From: an archaeon
GTDB taxonomy: Archaea > Nanobdellota > Nanobdellia > Pacearchaeales > GW2011-AR1
Direction: 5' to 3'
DNA: 34,895 nt
NCBI GenBank assembly: GCA_030636025.1
Contig: DAOVXQ010000007.1
Location: 1 to 34,895, forward strand
The notes under the pieces were generated by a model that saw nothing but the letters and a program-made list of their open reading frames with translations, was not told the origin of the DNA and did not search any database. The translations under genes and the position numbers were made by a program. Every line of letters begins with the position of its first letter. Within the stretch, counting starts at the first letter, position 1. This document shows, in pieces, positions 8,978 through 19,034 of this stretch.

Positions 8978-9967
8978 TCACAAACCTTTTTTCCCTTTTT
9001 TCAATACAACTCTTTTATCAACAAATCTTCCAACAAAAAATCCAACAAAAGTTATAACGACGACTAAAACAATTATAACAATTAAAGAAACTTTTTGAAA
9101 CAATGCTCTTTGCACCCCCAAAACTTCCTCCTCACTAATTTCAGCTAACAAACACCATTTCATTTCAGGAATATAAATGTGGACCCCAATAACTTTTTCC
9201 CCTCGATAATTTAAAAATATCTGAACTGCTCCATGCTCCTGACATCCTATCTCAGGTTCATGTTCGTGTAAAAAACAATTCCGAGAATTTATACTATCTA
9301 CTTTCCATTCAAGAATAGCACCTTCAACAAATAATAAAGGAGAAATAGCATAACCTTCATCATTAACTAAATAAGTTTCACCAGTTTCACTAAGTCCTGT
9401 TTTGTCTAAAACAATTTCATTTAATTTTTGGTTATGGAAATTCACAATAAGAACTCCTGCAAATTCATTTTCTAAAAAAATAGGATGTGCAATACTTAAA
9501 ACAAAATTTCCTGTAAAATTAGAAACATGTAATTCTTCAATATAAATTCCCTCTTTTCCATTTAAAAAAATATCTGAATTACTTTTATCTAATCCCTCCT
9601 CATCATGACTTGAAGCAATTATTTTTCCATTTTTATCTAATGCCCTTATTCTTTCAATGTCTTCATTCGACGCGATTATTAAATTTATCCTTTTATTCAA
9701 TGAGACAATTCTTTTATCATAATCAATACTCTCATCAGCAATTTCCCTAAATACATTCCCTGTTGATATCATTTTAGTTTCGCCCTTAAAATTTTCTAAT
9801 AAAGTATTAATATGACTCCCTCGCGACTGAGCAACACTTTCTAAATGAGAATAAACTTGTTCTGTCATCGCCTGATTACATTGGATATAATAATAACTAG
9901 TTCCACCAATACTTCCAAGTAATGCAACTAAAAATAATACAATTGTCGAAATCGTGCTAATTTTCAT
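8978..9967 (-). CDS. dCache-type extracytoplasmic sensor protein with flanking TM helices, no output domain
   Basis: N-terminal TM, Cache-like region (IRALDKNGKIIASSHDEEGLDKSN...FLSIAHPIF), C-terminal TM followed by a short basic tail. Confidence 0.75.
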   Translation of the reverse strand: MKISTISTIVLFLVALLGSIGGTSYYYIQCNQAMTEQVYSHLESVAQSRGSHINTLLENFKGETKMISTGNVFREIADESIDYDKRIVSLNKRINLIIASNEDIERIRALDKNGKIIASSHDEEGLDKSNSDIFLNGKEGIYIEELHVSNFTGNFVLSIAHPIFLENEFAGVLIVNFHNQKLNEIVLDKTGLSETGETYLVNDEGYAISPLLFVEGAILEWKVDSINSRNCFLHEHEPEIGCQEHGAVQIFLNYRGEKVIGVHIYIPEMKWCLLAEISEEEVLGVQRALFQKVSLIVIIVLVVVITFVGFFVGRFVDKRVVLKKGKKGL

Positions 9968-10009
9968 CTCTTTTTCTCCAATATTATTTTATTTTTTAAT
10001 TATTTAAAT

Positions 10010-10573
10010 TTACCTCTTCTTTGTTAACTTATGCAACTGCCATGCAATCATTCCACCAACCAAAACAATTGCAACAATTAAAATAATTAGATAAGTTCTA
10101 ATCTGCCCAACTTCAGAACTTGTAACATAAAAAGTTGCAATAGCACTTTCTTCTTCATTTATTTGGACATCTATATTATAAATTCCAGGCAAAGTCTCCT
10201 CAGGAACTTTTATCGACGCTAAAAATGATGCCTGAGTTTCAACAGCTTTCAACTCTCGCCGATTAGAAATCATTATTTCATTTTTTTTAATATAATAATC
10301 TAATTGTATATCATGCCTCCCAGAACGAGCTATATTTTTAATTGAAATTTGAAATTGCAACATTTCCCCTGCCTGAACCCGTTGATATTTTTCAGGAACA
10401 AAAACACTAACTTCCAGCCCCTCTAAATCTCCAGAATGAATTGCCTTTCCTGTAAGCTTATTTTCATCAACGACATTCCCGGTTATTTTCCAAACAACCG
10501 CAAAACTAAATAAAGCAACAAGAACAATCCCCAAAACAAGAATATTTATTGCACGAACCATTTTATTAATCAT
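10010..10573 (-). CDS. membrane-anchored extracellular protein (CARDB/NEW3-like)
   Basis: N-terminal TM, beta-sandwich-like segment (VQAGEMLQFQISIKNIARSG), C-terminal TM. Confidence 0.6.
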   Translation of the reverse strand: MINKMVRAINILVLGIVLVALFSFAVVWKITGNVVDENKLTGKAIHSGDLEGLEVSVFVPEKYQRVQAGEMLQFQISIKNIARSGRHDIQLDYYIKKNEIMISNRRELKAVETQASFLASIKVPEETLPGIYNIDVQINEEESAIATFYVTSSEVGQIRTYLIILIVAIVLVGGMIAWQLHKLTKKR

Positions 10574-11076
10574 CTTTCTCCAATGTAAGATTTAATTATC
10601 ATAAAAAATCCAATTAAAGGAGGAAAAATTATTGTAACTCGATTTAACAATCCCAAATAAACATCTCCAAAAAATGGAAAAATTAATCTCATTAATATAG
10701 ATAAACCCGTAAAAATTCCTGCAATAACTAATAGTTTTTTATCAAATATATTATTTTTCCAAAACTTAGGAAGCCAATATAAAAATAAACCTATCACGAC
10801 AATTCCAACAAATATCGAAATTAAATGTAAAGTTGAATATAAAAAAAAACTCGGAGCATAATCACTTTCAGCAGAAAGTTGTAAGTTTAAAATCATATAA
10901 ACTGCCCACGCAGTAACTAACCCTGCCATTATTAAATACGCCTTTCCTTTTTGTTTTAATATTTTATATAAAAAAAAGCTAATTCCAATTGTAATAATAC
11001 TTAACATTACTCCCATGAAAACAACACTTAATCCAATTGCCCTAACAATTTCAAGGTCTATCAAAACATGTGTCAT
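10570..11076 (-). CDS. multi-TM protein, 168 aa
   Basis: Several TM segments; ATGA overlaps with both neighbours. Confidence 0.65.
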   Translation of the reverse strand: MTHVLIDLEIVRAIGLSVVFMGVMLSIITIGISFFLYKILKQKGKAYLIMAGLVTAWAVYMILNLQLSAESDYAPSFFLYSTLHLISIFVGIVVIGLFLYWLPKFWKNNIFDKKLLVIAGIFTGLSILMRLIFPFFGDVYLGLLNRVTIIFPPLIGFFMIIKSYIGER

Positions 11077-11345
11077 TTACCCGCCCCCCTGATTACAACA
11101 AACATTACCCCTGCTGAAACAAAACTAAAAACATATAAAACATCCACAGCAACTCCAAAAAAATCATGAATCATAAATCCCGCTGTTAAACATACACCTA
11201 ATCCAAATATAAAAAAAGGCAAAAAGACACTAATCCTCTTTTTCTCAATCATATTTAATGCAGTAATAGTTATAATTATTAAGGCAATACCTAATGTAGC
11301 TACAATAGGATATATACTCGAACTAAGTTGAAAAAAATCAACCAT
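11073..11345 (-). CDS. small membrane protein, 90 aa
   Basis: About three TM segments; overlaps neighbours. Confidence 0.6.
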   Translation of the reverse strand: MVDFFQLSSSIYPIVATLGIALIIITITALNMIEKKRISVFLPFFIFGLGVCLTAGFMIHDFFGVAVDVLYVFSFVSAGVMFVVIRGAGK

Positions 11346-11703
11346 TTACTGCCTCCTTAAATCCAGTCATAATCATTAAACTACCTATAACCATGCCCAA
11401 AAATATAAATATATTTTGTTCTAACCAAAAATATTCTTCAAAAATATGAGATAAGATTAAAACCGAATTTGTTATAATCCACAACAGACTTCCAAAAATA
11501 ACATACCTTATTGCTTTTTCATTTAATTTTAAAGAATAAATTAAAACAAGAAAACTAAAAACAATAATTCCAATATGTAAAAATAAGTGCCAATAAAAAT
11601 GCGTTAATCCAAAATAACTCCCAGTAAAATTAACCACTAACATAATGACTAAAAAAATCCAAAAAAATACCCCAATTTTCCACTCGCTTTTTTTCCATAC
11701 CAT
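11338..11703 (-). CDS. small membrane protein, 121 aa
   Basis: About four TM segments; overlaps neighbour. Confidence 0.6.
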   Translation of the reverse strand: MVWKKSEWKIGVFFWIFLVIMLVVNFTGSYFGLTHFYWHLFLHIGIIVFSFLVLIYSLKLNEKAIRYVIFGSLLWIITNSVLILSHIFEEYFWLEQNIFIFLGMVIGSLMIMTGFKEAVNG

Positions 11704-12732
11704 CTAAAACCACCCGCTAAAAAATCTTTTAATCCCTGCCAATAAACCAGTCTCAACAACAAAATCATCACTAAACTCCTCAACAATTCCCGCATACTCA
11801 ACCCTCATTGAAAGAATATAATCTCCCTCTTCCAAAACTAAATCCTCAAATTGCTTAATAATTGATTCATCTGTATAAACTCTAATCTCTTCAAATTTTT
11901 TGTAAACTTCTTTTTTTGTTTCATCTGTAACAGTATAAATTATCCTTGCAGGAACATATCTCTTACCAAAATTCTGCAAAGAAACCCAAACAACTAATTT
12001 ATCGGATTTACCCAATGAATTCTCTTCTAAATCAAAAGTTATATCAAATAATTCCTCTGGAACTTCTTCTGCAGGTTCTGGTTCTGTTTCAACTTCTTCT
12101 ACTTTCTCGGTTTCTTCTTCTTCAATAGTTGTTTCTTCATCAGTAGTTGTATCTTCGGTTATAATTTCTTCTTCAGTTTCATCAATTGAAACACTTTCAC
12201 CACCACTTATATCGTGGCTATCCTTAGCAGAACTCTCCAACTTAAAATCAGAAACACAATCTCTTGTTTCAGTATCTGTATATTTATCACAATTTTCATC
12301 AATAGTAATACAAATCATTGATTGATAATTATTAATACAATCTCCCCAATCTCCGCATTCAACAGATTCAGAACAAGATTTGACTTCTCCTTTTTCCTCG
12401 ACCTTCTCTTTTACTTGTTGTTTTGAAACAGTGCTTACTTTTTCCAAGGCAATACCATACCATCCCTCGCCATCATATAATTTTAATCTTTTAGAATTTA
12501 AATCAAAATAAATCATCCCGATTTCAGGATTTGCAGGCTCTATACTTGGTTGCAAAATAAATAAATCCCTTATACTTATTTGAGGTGCTTTAATTAAAGC
12601 ATCTGCCTCATAAAATGGATTTCCATCATCCTCCTCACCATATTCAAATGCACAAATACTAACAAATAAAGTCAAAACTAATAAAATTCCAAGTCCAAAA
12701 CCAAATTTATTTTTTTTAATCATATATTCCAA
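11704..12732 (-). CDS. surface protein with TSP1-like Cys motif and acidic linker
   Basis: Signal peptide; CSESVECGDWGDCINNYQSMICITIDENCDKYTDTETRDC; long E/T-rich linker. Confidence 0.65.
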   Translation of the reverse strand: MEYMIKKNKFGFGLGILLVLTLFVSICAFEYGEEDDGNPFYEADALIKAPQISIRDLFILQPSIEPANPEIGMIYFDLNSKRLKLYDGEGWYGIALEKVSTVSKQQVKEKVEEKGEVKSCSESVECGDWGDCINNYQSMICITIDENCDKYTDTETRDCVSDFKLESSAKDSHDISGGESVSIDETEEEIITEDTTTDEETTIEEEETEKVEEVETEPEPAEEVPEELFDITFDLEENSLGKSDKLVVWVSLQNFGKRYVPARIIYTVTDETKKEVYKKFEEIRVYTDESIIKQFEDLVLEEGDYILSMRVEYAGIVEEFSDDFVVETGLLAGIKRFFSGWF

Positions 12733-13744
12733 TTAATGTTACAGACAAATCGTGAATTGTCCCGCCAACACCTCCAGATTCATATTTAATTACTGCTAAA
12801 TCTCCTTGAACAAAACTCGCCTCAAAACTATTATCAATTCCGTTTACTTGTCCTTGAATATTTTTACTTAAATCAGTTTCAATAAAACTTGTTTTGTCTG
12901 AAGTGCTTTTCATTAAAGTAATTACTGAATTTTTTGTCCTTGTATTTGATAAACTATTCCATAAAATTCCGGTAATTGTTAAATTTCTATCAATTATCCA
13001 GCTTGATTCCACTTCTGAAGACGCAATTAAACTATCAGTTCCTAGTGGTAAATATCTATCACTTATTGATAAATTGCCATCAATAGTTGAAATAAAACTA
13101 ACATAATTTCCAACACTTCCTCCACCATCTCCATCATCACAATTTGTCCCATTCTCTAAACAGACTAATTGTCCTTGTATTTTTGTCTCTCCAACGATAT
13201 TTACTTCTCCATTTATTGTTGTTTCGCCAGTAATATTTACATTCCCATCCACATCCAAATCCCCGTGAACATCCAAATTTTTACTAAAAACAAATCTGTC
13301 TACAAATTCCTGAATAAAACCACCAAAAATAAAATTCAAAATATTGCTTATTGTTAAATCTCCTGTTGTAGTTTCATTAATATTCTTCCTCAAATAATTA
13401 AAATGTGTCAATCTCCGTCGAGGAGATTGAGTTGAATTATCAATTATAATTTCCATAAAATAATCTTTTGTAACATCATTACATGAAGTAGAAATCCCAA
13501 CTAATTCTGTTCTCCATTGTCCCCAAAAACCAGTTGTCAAAGTTTTAGAATCTGAAAAACAACTTGTTCCTGCGGTTTCATCGTCATAAACAATAAAATC
13601 AAAATCAAAAGTTCCTTCTTGAAATTCAGTTCCCTCAAAATACTGCCCCTGAAAAACAGCACGATCTGAAACAGCTAACACACTCCCGACTAAAAAAATT
13701 CCCATTAAAATCCCTAACCAAAATTTGCACCTCATTTTCATCAT
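12716..13744 (-). CDS. secreted surface protein with repetitive beta-helix-like segment
   Basis: Signal peptide; LDVHGDLDVDGNVNITGETTINGEVNIVGETKIQG short-period repeat. Confidence 0.7.
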   Translation of the reverse strand: MMKMRCKFWLGILMGIFLVGSVLAVSDRAVFQGQYFEGTEFQEGTFDFDFIVYDDETAGTSCFSDSKTLTTGFWGQWRTELVGISTSCNDVTKDYFMEIIIDNSTQSPRRRLTHFNYLRKNINETTTGDLTISNILNFIFGGFIQEFVDRFVFSKNLDVHGDLDVDGNVNITGETTINGEVNIVGETKIQGQLVCLENGTNCDDGDGGGSVGNYVSFISTIDGNLSISDRYLPLGTDSLIASSEVESSWIIDRNLTITGILWNSLSNTRTKNSVITLMKSTSDKTSFIETDLSKNIQGQVNGIDNSFEASFVQGDLAVIKYESGGVGGTIHDLSVTLIGIYD

Positions 13745-13773
13745 ATATATGATTTATTAATTTAAATAACCTT

Positions 13774-14355
13774 TTATTTATTTCTCTTTCTTTTTTTAAT
13801 CTTCCAAGTTCTTCCATAACCTCTTTTTTTTAAAGACCTTATTATCATAAATCCAATAATTATAAAAAAAGCCAAAACAAAAAAACTGATTGTTAATAAT
13901 GCCGGGGTTGTTAAATTTCTTAATCTTCCTCCTGCAAATCCACTAAATAAAGGATAATTAGAATCACATTCATCTTCAAAATTTTCAATTATATATCTAA
14001 CCTGATTATTTGACAAATCAATTTGAAACTCCTGATTTATTTCAGAAGTCAAAATACTAATCTTCTCTTCGCTATAATCTATATTCTGATATTGTTTTAT
14101 GTGTTCTCTTAATGATTCAGAACATATTTCACAAACAAGAGTTGAATTAAATTCTTCTTTTAAAAAATATCCTCCGCCCCCCGAAGGCAAAATTTCAACA
14201 CCCCCCCTAACTGCCTCAATAATTTCTTCAGGCAAATTTGCCATAATAAAATCTCCTCGATAATTATAATCTCCTTCAAAAAAAGTTGTATCTGCAGAGA
14301 CAAAACTAAATAAAAAAATTCCAATTAAAGATAATAACATCACTCTCTTTTTCAT
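13774..14355 (-). CDS. secreted, C-terminally membrane-anchored protein
   Basis: Signal peptide, one C-terminal TM, basic tail. Confidence 0.65.
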   Translation of the reverse strand: MKKRVMLLSLIGIFLFSFVSADTTFFEGDYNYRGDFIMANLPEEIIEAVRGGVEILPSGGGGYFLKEEFNSTLVCEICSESLREHIKQYQNIDYSEEKISILTSEINQEFQIDLSNNQVRYIIENFEDECDSNYPLFSGFAGGRLRNLTTPALLTISFFVLAFFIIIGFMIIRSLKKRGYGRTWKIKKRKRNK

Positions 14356-14389
14356 AATAAATATATAAAAACAAACTATAAAAATCTTG

Positions 14390-14539
14390 GGATTAAAAAA
14401 GGCTTTAGAAAATGCTTTAGATAATTCTGTTAATCAATATAACTCATAGGCTTTATCTCAACAGCAACAACAAGCACAAGACCAACAAACTGCACAAGCA
14501 TTATCTAATATTTTAAAAATCTTAGCTATGGGGATTTGA
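14390..14539 (+). pseudogene. Gln-rich coding remnant with internal TAG
   Basis: Frame reads LKKALENALDNSVNQYNS*ALSQQQQQAQDQQTAQALSNILKILAMGI*; TAG at 14447-14449; no start codon. Confidence 0.4.
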
Positions 14540-14543
14540 GTAA

Positions 14544-15701
14544 TTAATGAAACCAATTTTTTATAGATAGAATTAGGACATAGGTTAATAATGGAATTAT
14601 AATAGACAAATCAAAAAGAGTTATAGTTAAGGGTCTAGAAAGTGAAGTTAATATTATAATACCTTCCTGAAAAGCCCAAATAACAAAAATTGCTTGGTAG
14701 GATAAATAAATCCTTTTGCTCCAATTAGGCTTTTTTCCATCTTCACTATAGAAAAATTCAAAATAAATAAAGGCACAAAACATTAGGATAAGAGAAACCC
14801 AAAAAATGAAAAGAATTATTGGGACTCTTATTAATTCTAAATAAAAATAATACCCTGTAGTTTCATCTTTAATTCCTCCCTTAAGATCTTCTAAAGTTAG
14901 ATTGTTAATATTATACTTTTTAACGAGGTTTTTAGGAGCAACAAATAATGAAGGAGAAAAACAAAACCTTTTTCCTTCAAGGTCATAAGACTCACATTTT
15001 ACTTTTTGATTTTGATTACTTAGTGTGGTGATAAGTGTAAATGTTGCCAAATTTTCTTGCGTTGTTTCATTTGAAGTACAACTAGTAGTTTCTCTTATAA
15101 GTTCATTTTGAAGAATTACTGGAGATTTTGAATAAGCATCATTCACATAAAAACTTTCAGGAAATGAGACTTTCACCGCTTGCGTATATGGGAGTTTATC
15201 TATAGTCCCTGTTCAAACATAATATTCATATTTATCATAAGGGTACCAAAACTTATTTATTAAAGGATTCATTTTTTTGTTAACATTGTATTTTATAGAA
15301 ACTTGGTCATTATATCTTAACACTAATTTAAATGGGGGATCTGAGGGCTCTATAAATGGAACGAGGTACAATTTTTCATTAATCTTTAATTCTAAACCAA
15401 AGATTGTTTCATTTTCCCCTGCAAAATTCCAATTTAAATTTAATTTAGAAGTATTTGTATAGGCACTAAAATTATTAACTTGGATAAAAATATCAACATC
15501 TGTACTTGTGGGAGTTATTTCTTTCTGTTGATAAATTTCAAAAACTGCGTATCTATTTAGATCTGAAAGATCTATATCTAATGAGAGATTATCAGAATCT
15601 GCTAAGGCTTGAACTCCGGAGATTAAGAAAATAAGAAAGAATAAAAAAATTAACATTACTTTCAACTTACAGAATTCTTTCTTAATCAACTCCTTTTTCA
15701 T
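14544..15701 (-). pseudogene. membrane protein gene (DUF4436-like layout) interrupted by one in-frame TGA
   Basis: ORFs 15213-15701 and 14544-15176 are in the same frame, separated only by TGA (15213-15215). Readthrough gives ...NKFWYPYDKYEYYV*TGTIDKLPYTQAVKVSFPESF... Confidence 0.7.
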
Positions 15702-15776
15702 AACATTTCAAGAATTAGAAGATATTTATAGATTTGCGTTGCGTTTTTTGGAGTTGTAATATACCCATGGCATCAA

Positions 15777-15849
15777 TGCCCCGACCGGGATTTGAACCCG
15801 GGTCACTGCCTTGAGAAGGCAGTATGCTTGGCCACTACACTATCGGGGC
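15777..15849 (-). tRNA. tRNA-Glu (CTC)
   Basis: Cloverleaf: acceptor GCCCCGA/TCGGGGC, anticodon stem CTGCC-TTCTCAA-GGCAG, T loop GGTTCAAATCC. Confidence 0.92.
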
Positions 15850-15893
15850 ATATTAATCACTAACAAAAAGTATTTAAAAATCTATTCAATGAA

Positions 15894-16145
15894 TTACGCT
15901 TTGTAAACCTTGTAACCTTTTCTGACTCTCTCTGAAATCTTCACACCAATCTCATCACCTTTTTTCGCTTTCTCTACTTTATCTTTATGTATCTGCATAC
16001 TCTTAACAACTTCTGTAAAATCAGTTTCTCCACCAACAAGTTTTATACTGTCCCCGACCTTCAAAGCACTTGTTAATTTAATTGCTGCAACACCCACATG
16101 GTCAAAATAGTTACTAACTATTCCAATTTGTTTTTCTTTTACCAT
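15894..16145 (-). CDS. translation elongation factor-like protein (EF-Tu domain 2-like)
   Basis: IGIVSNYFDHVGVAAIKLTSALKVGDSIKLVG...GDEIGVKISERVRKGYKVY. Confidence 0.8.
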   Translation of the reverse strand: MVKEKQIGIVSNYFDHVGVAAIKLTSALKVGDSIKLVGGETDFTEVVKSMQIHKDKVEKAKKGDEIGVKISERVRKGYKVYKA

Positions 16146-16303
16146 GTTTTATTTAAGAATAACAAATATTTAAATCTTTTGAAAAATAAAAATAGCCCCA
16201 CCAGTGCCCCCAATTCCATTTTTGCAAATATTTGCAGATTAATTAAAAATTAAATTACTCGTCGAACCTTCAGGTTCAAATTCCTAAAAATTATTAATGA
16301 ATA

Positions 16304-16322
16304 TCCAACCTCCAAGGTTGGA
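16304..16322. repeat. short hairpin TCCAACCT-cca-AGGTTGGA
   Basis: 8-bp stem, 3-nt loop, intergenic just 3' of tRNA-Gln (minus strand). Confidence 0.5.
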
Positions 16323-16330
16323 CATTTTAA

Positions 16331-16403
16331 TAGCCCCTCCAGGATTCGAACCTGGGTCCATCGGCCCAGAACCGATGATACTTGACCACTGTACTAAGGG
16401 GCT
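16331..16403 (-). tRNA. tRNA-Gln (CTG)
   Basis: Cloverleaf: acceptor AGCCCCT/AGGGGCT, anticodon stem ATCGG-TTCTGGG-CCGAT, T loop GGTTCGAATCC. Confidence 0.92.
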
Positions 16404-16653
16404 ATAAAAACTATATCAAAATTAAATTTAAAAACCTTCTGTTATCAAAATTCCATCTCAATCCTTAATAAAACAAGCCAAAAAACAGCCAAATTCAAAA
16501 ATGTCTTTTACACAACAGAAGCACAGAAATGCATCACAAAAATAAACCAAGCAACACACCAACAACTTAGAGATTACATCTATCAAGGATAAATTTAATC
16601 AAGGCACCTTGCGAAATCTAAACATTTATAAATCAATTTTTCAATAGAATTTT

Positions 16654-16761
16654 ATGAAACGGTCAAGTCGAAGATGGAAAAAGAAAAATCAAATGCGTTG
16701 GAAATGGCAAAGAAAAAGGCTTAGACGTGTTAAAAAGAAAAGAAAGCAGAGAAGGAAATAA
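16654..16761 (+). CDS. rpl41e: ribosomal protein eL41, 35 aa (or 22 aa from the ATG at 16693)
   Basis: MKRSSRRWKKKNQMRWKWQRKRLRRVKKKRKQRRK, resembles eL41 [21 protein letters not shown]...; missed by the ORF track because of length. Confidence 0.75.
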   Translation: MKRSSRRWKKKNQMRWKWQRKRLRRVKKKRKQRRK

Positions 16762-16851
16762 ATGTAGTTCTACGCGGGGTTAATCCACCCCCACCAATAA
16801 CAACCCCCACACCATCATAATCTTTATAAAATAAATCTACCCAAATCATAT

Positions 16852-17826
16852 ATGGAAAATTCAAATTCCCTTATTTGGACAGAAAAATACAGGCCAAAAA
16901 CTTTTGGAGAGGTCGTAGGGCAGGAAGACATTATCAAAAAAGTCGAAAGCTTAACAAAATCAATTAATATCCCTCACTTATTATTTGCAGGCCCGGCAGG
17001 AACAGGAAAATCAACCCTTGCACTAATTATCGTAAAAGAATTATTCGGGGTTCACTGGAAAGAAAATTATTTAGAGTTAAACGCTTCTGATGAAAGAGGA
17101 ATTGATGTTGTTCGGCAAAAAGTCAAAGATTTCGCAAGAACAAAAGCAATCGGCGACGTTCCTTTCAAAGTCATATTTTTAGACGAAGCAGACGCACTGA
17201 CAAAAGAAGCCCAGCAGGCATTAAGGCGAACAATGGAAAACTACACCAGAACCTGCAGATTTGTAATGTCCTGCAACTACTCCTCAAAAATCATTGACCC
17301 AATTCAATCAAGATGCACGATTTTCAGATTCAAACTTTTAGAAAAAAAAGACATTGAAAAAAGAATAAAAATAATCGCAGAAAAAGAAAACCTGCAAATA
17401 GACGACCCCGCAATAGAATCACTATACGAGGGCAGTGAAGGCGATTGCAGACGAGTCATTAATCTATTACAAGCCTCATCTTCAATAACTCCCTCAATAA
17501 CCTCAGAACTTGTCAATACATTAATCTCAAGCGCAAAACCGGCAGACATAAAAATAGTTTTAGAATACGCACTCTCAGGCGATTTCCTAAAGGCAAAAGA
17601 AAAACTTTTAGATGTCATGTTAAAAGAATCTGTTTCAGGAACAGACATAATCAAAGCAATTCAAAAAGAAGTCTGGAACCTGCAGATAGATGACGAACTA
17701 AAAGTTCGGCTAACAGAAAAAACAGGCGAAATAGAATTCAGATTAGTAGAAGGAAGCGACGAATTTATTCAACTAGAAGCCCTTTTAGCAGGATTTGTCC
17801 TCGCTGGTAAAGGTTTGATAAAATAA
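16852..17826 (+). CDS. rfcS: replication factor C small subunit
   Basis: WTEKYRPKTFGEVVGQE, GPAGTGKSTLA, LDEADALTKEAQQALRRTME, SRC box CNYSSKIIDPIQSRC. Confidence 0.96.
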   Translation: MENSNSLIWTEKYRPKTFGEVVGQEDIIKKVESLTKSINIPHLLFAGPAGTGKSTLALIIVKELFGVHWKENYLELNASDERGIDVVRQKVKDFARTKAIGDVPFKVIFLDEADALTKEAQQALRRTMENYTRTCRFVMSCNYSSKIIDPIQSRCTIFRFKLLEKKDIEKRIKIIAEKENLQIDDPAIESLYEGSEGDCRRVINLLQASSSITPSITSELVNTLISSAKPADIKIVLEYALSGDFLKAKEKLLDVMLKESVSGTDIIKAIQKEVWNLQIDDELKVRLTEKTGEIEFRLVEGSDEFIQLEALLAGFVLAGKGLIK

Positions 17827-18228
17827 TTGAAAAGAAGAAAAAGAAAAATGGAACTAAACTTAAAAAAACAAATGCAAAAAGTCTACGAAAATCTTACGAC
17901 TATCGCAAACCATAATAATGGAATAATATTATGTTATGCAGAAATAGCAAGAGTTTATTTAGAAACATTAATGCCTTATGTAAAAGGGGAAAAGGAATTA
18001 ACCTCTCCTTCTGAAACAATAGATGCAATAGTATTAGGAAATGAAAATTTAAGCAAATTAGATAAATTTACAAAAGAAACTCTTGAAATTATATGTAACT
18101 ACAGAAAAAAAGGATTGGTAAATAAACCAAAATCATTCCTTACTCCTGAAGAGATAATTATAAGACATAAAACAGGAGAATGTTATTATTACAACAAGGG
18201 TTATAAAACTAGGGGCTTTCAACATTAA
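17827..18228 (+). CDS. hypothetical protein
   Basis: Intact ORF after rfcS; probable start at ATG 17848. Confidence 0.5.
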   Translation: MKRRKRKMELNLKKQMQKVYENLTTIANHNNGIILCYAEIARVYLETLMPYVKGEKELTSPSETIDAIVLGNENLSKLDKFTKETLEIICNYRKKGLVNKPKSFLTPEEIIIRHKTGECYYYNKGYKTRGFQH

Positions 18229-18305
18229 CAATAAAATAAACAACCATGTTTCAGTTCAATGCACAGGATTAGAATTTATTACAAGAATAGGAAATTTAAT
18301 CAAAA

Positions 18306-18614
18306 ATGATAACCAGAGCAAGAAAATTTTTTAACAAATATTATAGTTTAAGGGAACAAATAAGAAGGTTAGAATCTCATCCAAAAATAGATAAGAAATA
18401 TTTAGGGCAAGAAACAGAAATTAACCCCCCAGAACAAAAAAGAAACAAATTTCGAGCAGGAAATTATATTATGAGATTAAAACAAATTAAACATTCTGCA
18501 AAAGTATTAACCAAATTCAATAATCCTTGGCTTTACATTCCAAACCAATATAATTCAAATTTATCAATTAAGCAAGAATTAAATAACCTTGAAAAAAAAC
18601 AAAATCTCTTTTAA
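18306..18614 (+). CDS. hypothetical basic protein
   Basis: Intact ORF. Confidence 0.5.
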   Translation: MITRARKFFNKYYSLREQIRRLESHPKIDKKYLGQETEINPPEQKRNKFRAGNYIMRLKQIKHSAKVLTKFNNPWLYIPNQYNSNLSIKQELNNLEKKQNLF

Positions 18615-18623
18615 ATAATTAAA

Positions 18624-19034
18624 ATGAAAATATTTATTGCATGCAGCAAACATTTTTATAATAGAATTCCTGAAATTCAAAAAGAATTAGAATTAGAAGG
18701 ACATGAAGTAGCTTTGCCAAATAGTTATGATAAACCCTTTCAGGAGGAAGAAATAAAAAAAAGAAGTCTTGAAGAACATGTTCAATGGAAGGCAGAAATG
18801 CTTAGAAAAGATAAAGTAAATATAAAACCAAATGATGCATTACTCGTATTAAATTTTGAAAAAAATCAGCAACTAAATTATATTGGGGGTGCAACATTTT
18901 TAGAAATATACAAAGCATGGGAAATGGAAAAGCTAGTATTTTTATATAATCCAATACCAGATAATATTTTTAGAGATGAATTAATGGGAATAAATCCTAC
19001 AATATTAAATGGAGACCTAAAACAATTAAAATGA
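18624..19034 (+). CDS. nucleoside 2-deoxyribosyltransferase-like/TIR-like fold protein
   Basis: MKIFIACS...LELEGHEV...DALLVLNF...YIGGATFLEIYKAWEMEKLVFLY pattern. Confidence 0.55.
   Translation: MKIFIACSKHFYNRIPEIQKELELEGHEVALPNSYDKPFQEEEIKKRSLEEHVQWKAEMLRKDKVNIKPNDALLVLNFEKNQQLNYIGGATFLEIYKAWEMEKLVFLYNPIPDNIFRDELMGINPTILNGDLKQLK

Noticed and set aside
15213-15215. UGA as selenocysteine codon
   Set aside because: No SECIS-like element or Sec machinery seen; UGA is used as a normal stop in this window.
16196-16230. tRNA 3'-end-like fragment tagccccaccagtgccccc
   Set aside because: Lacks a T loop and other arms; too weak to call a tRNA relic.
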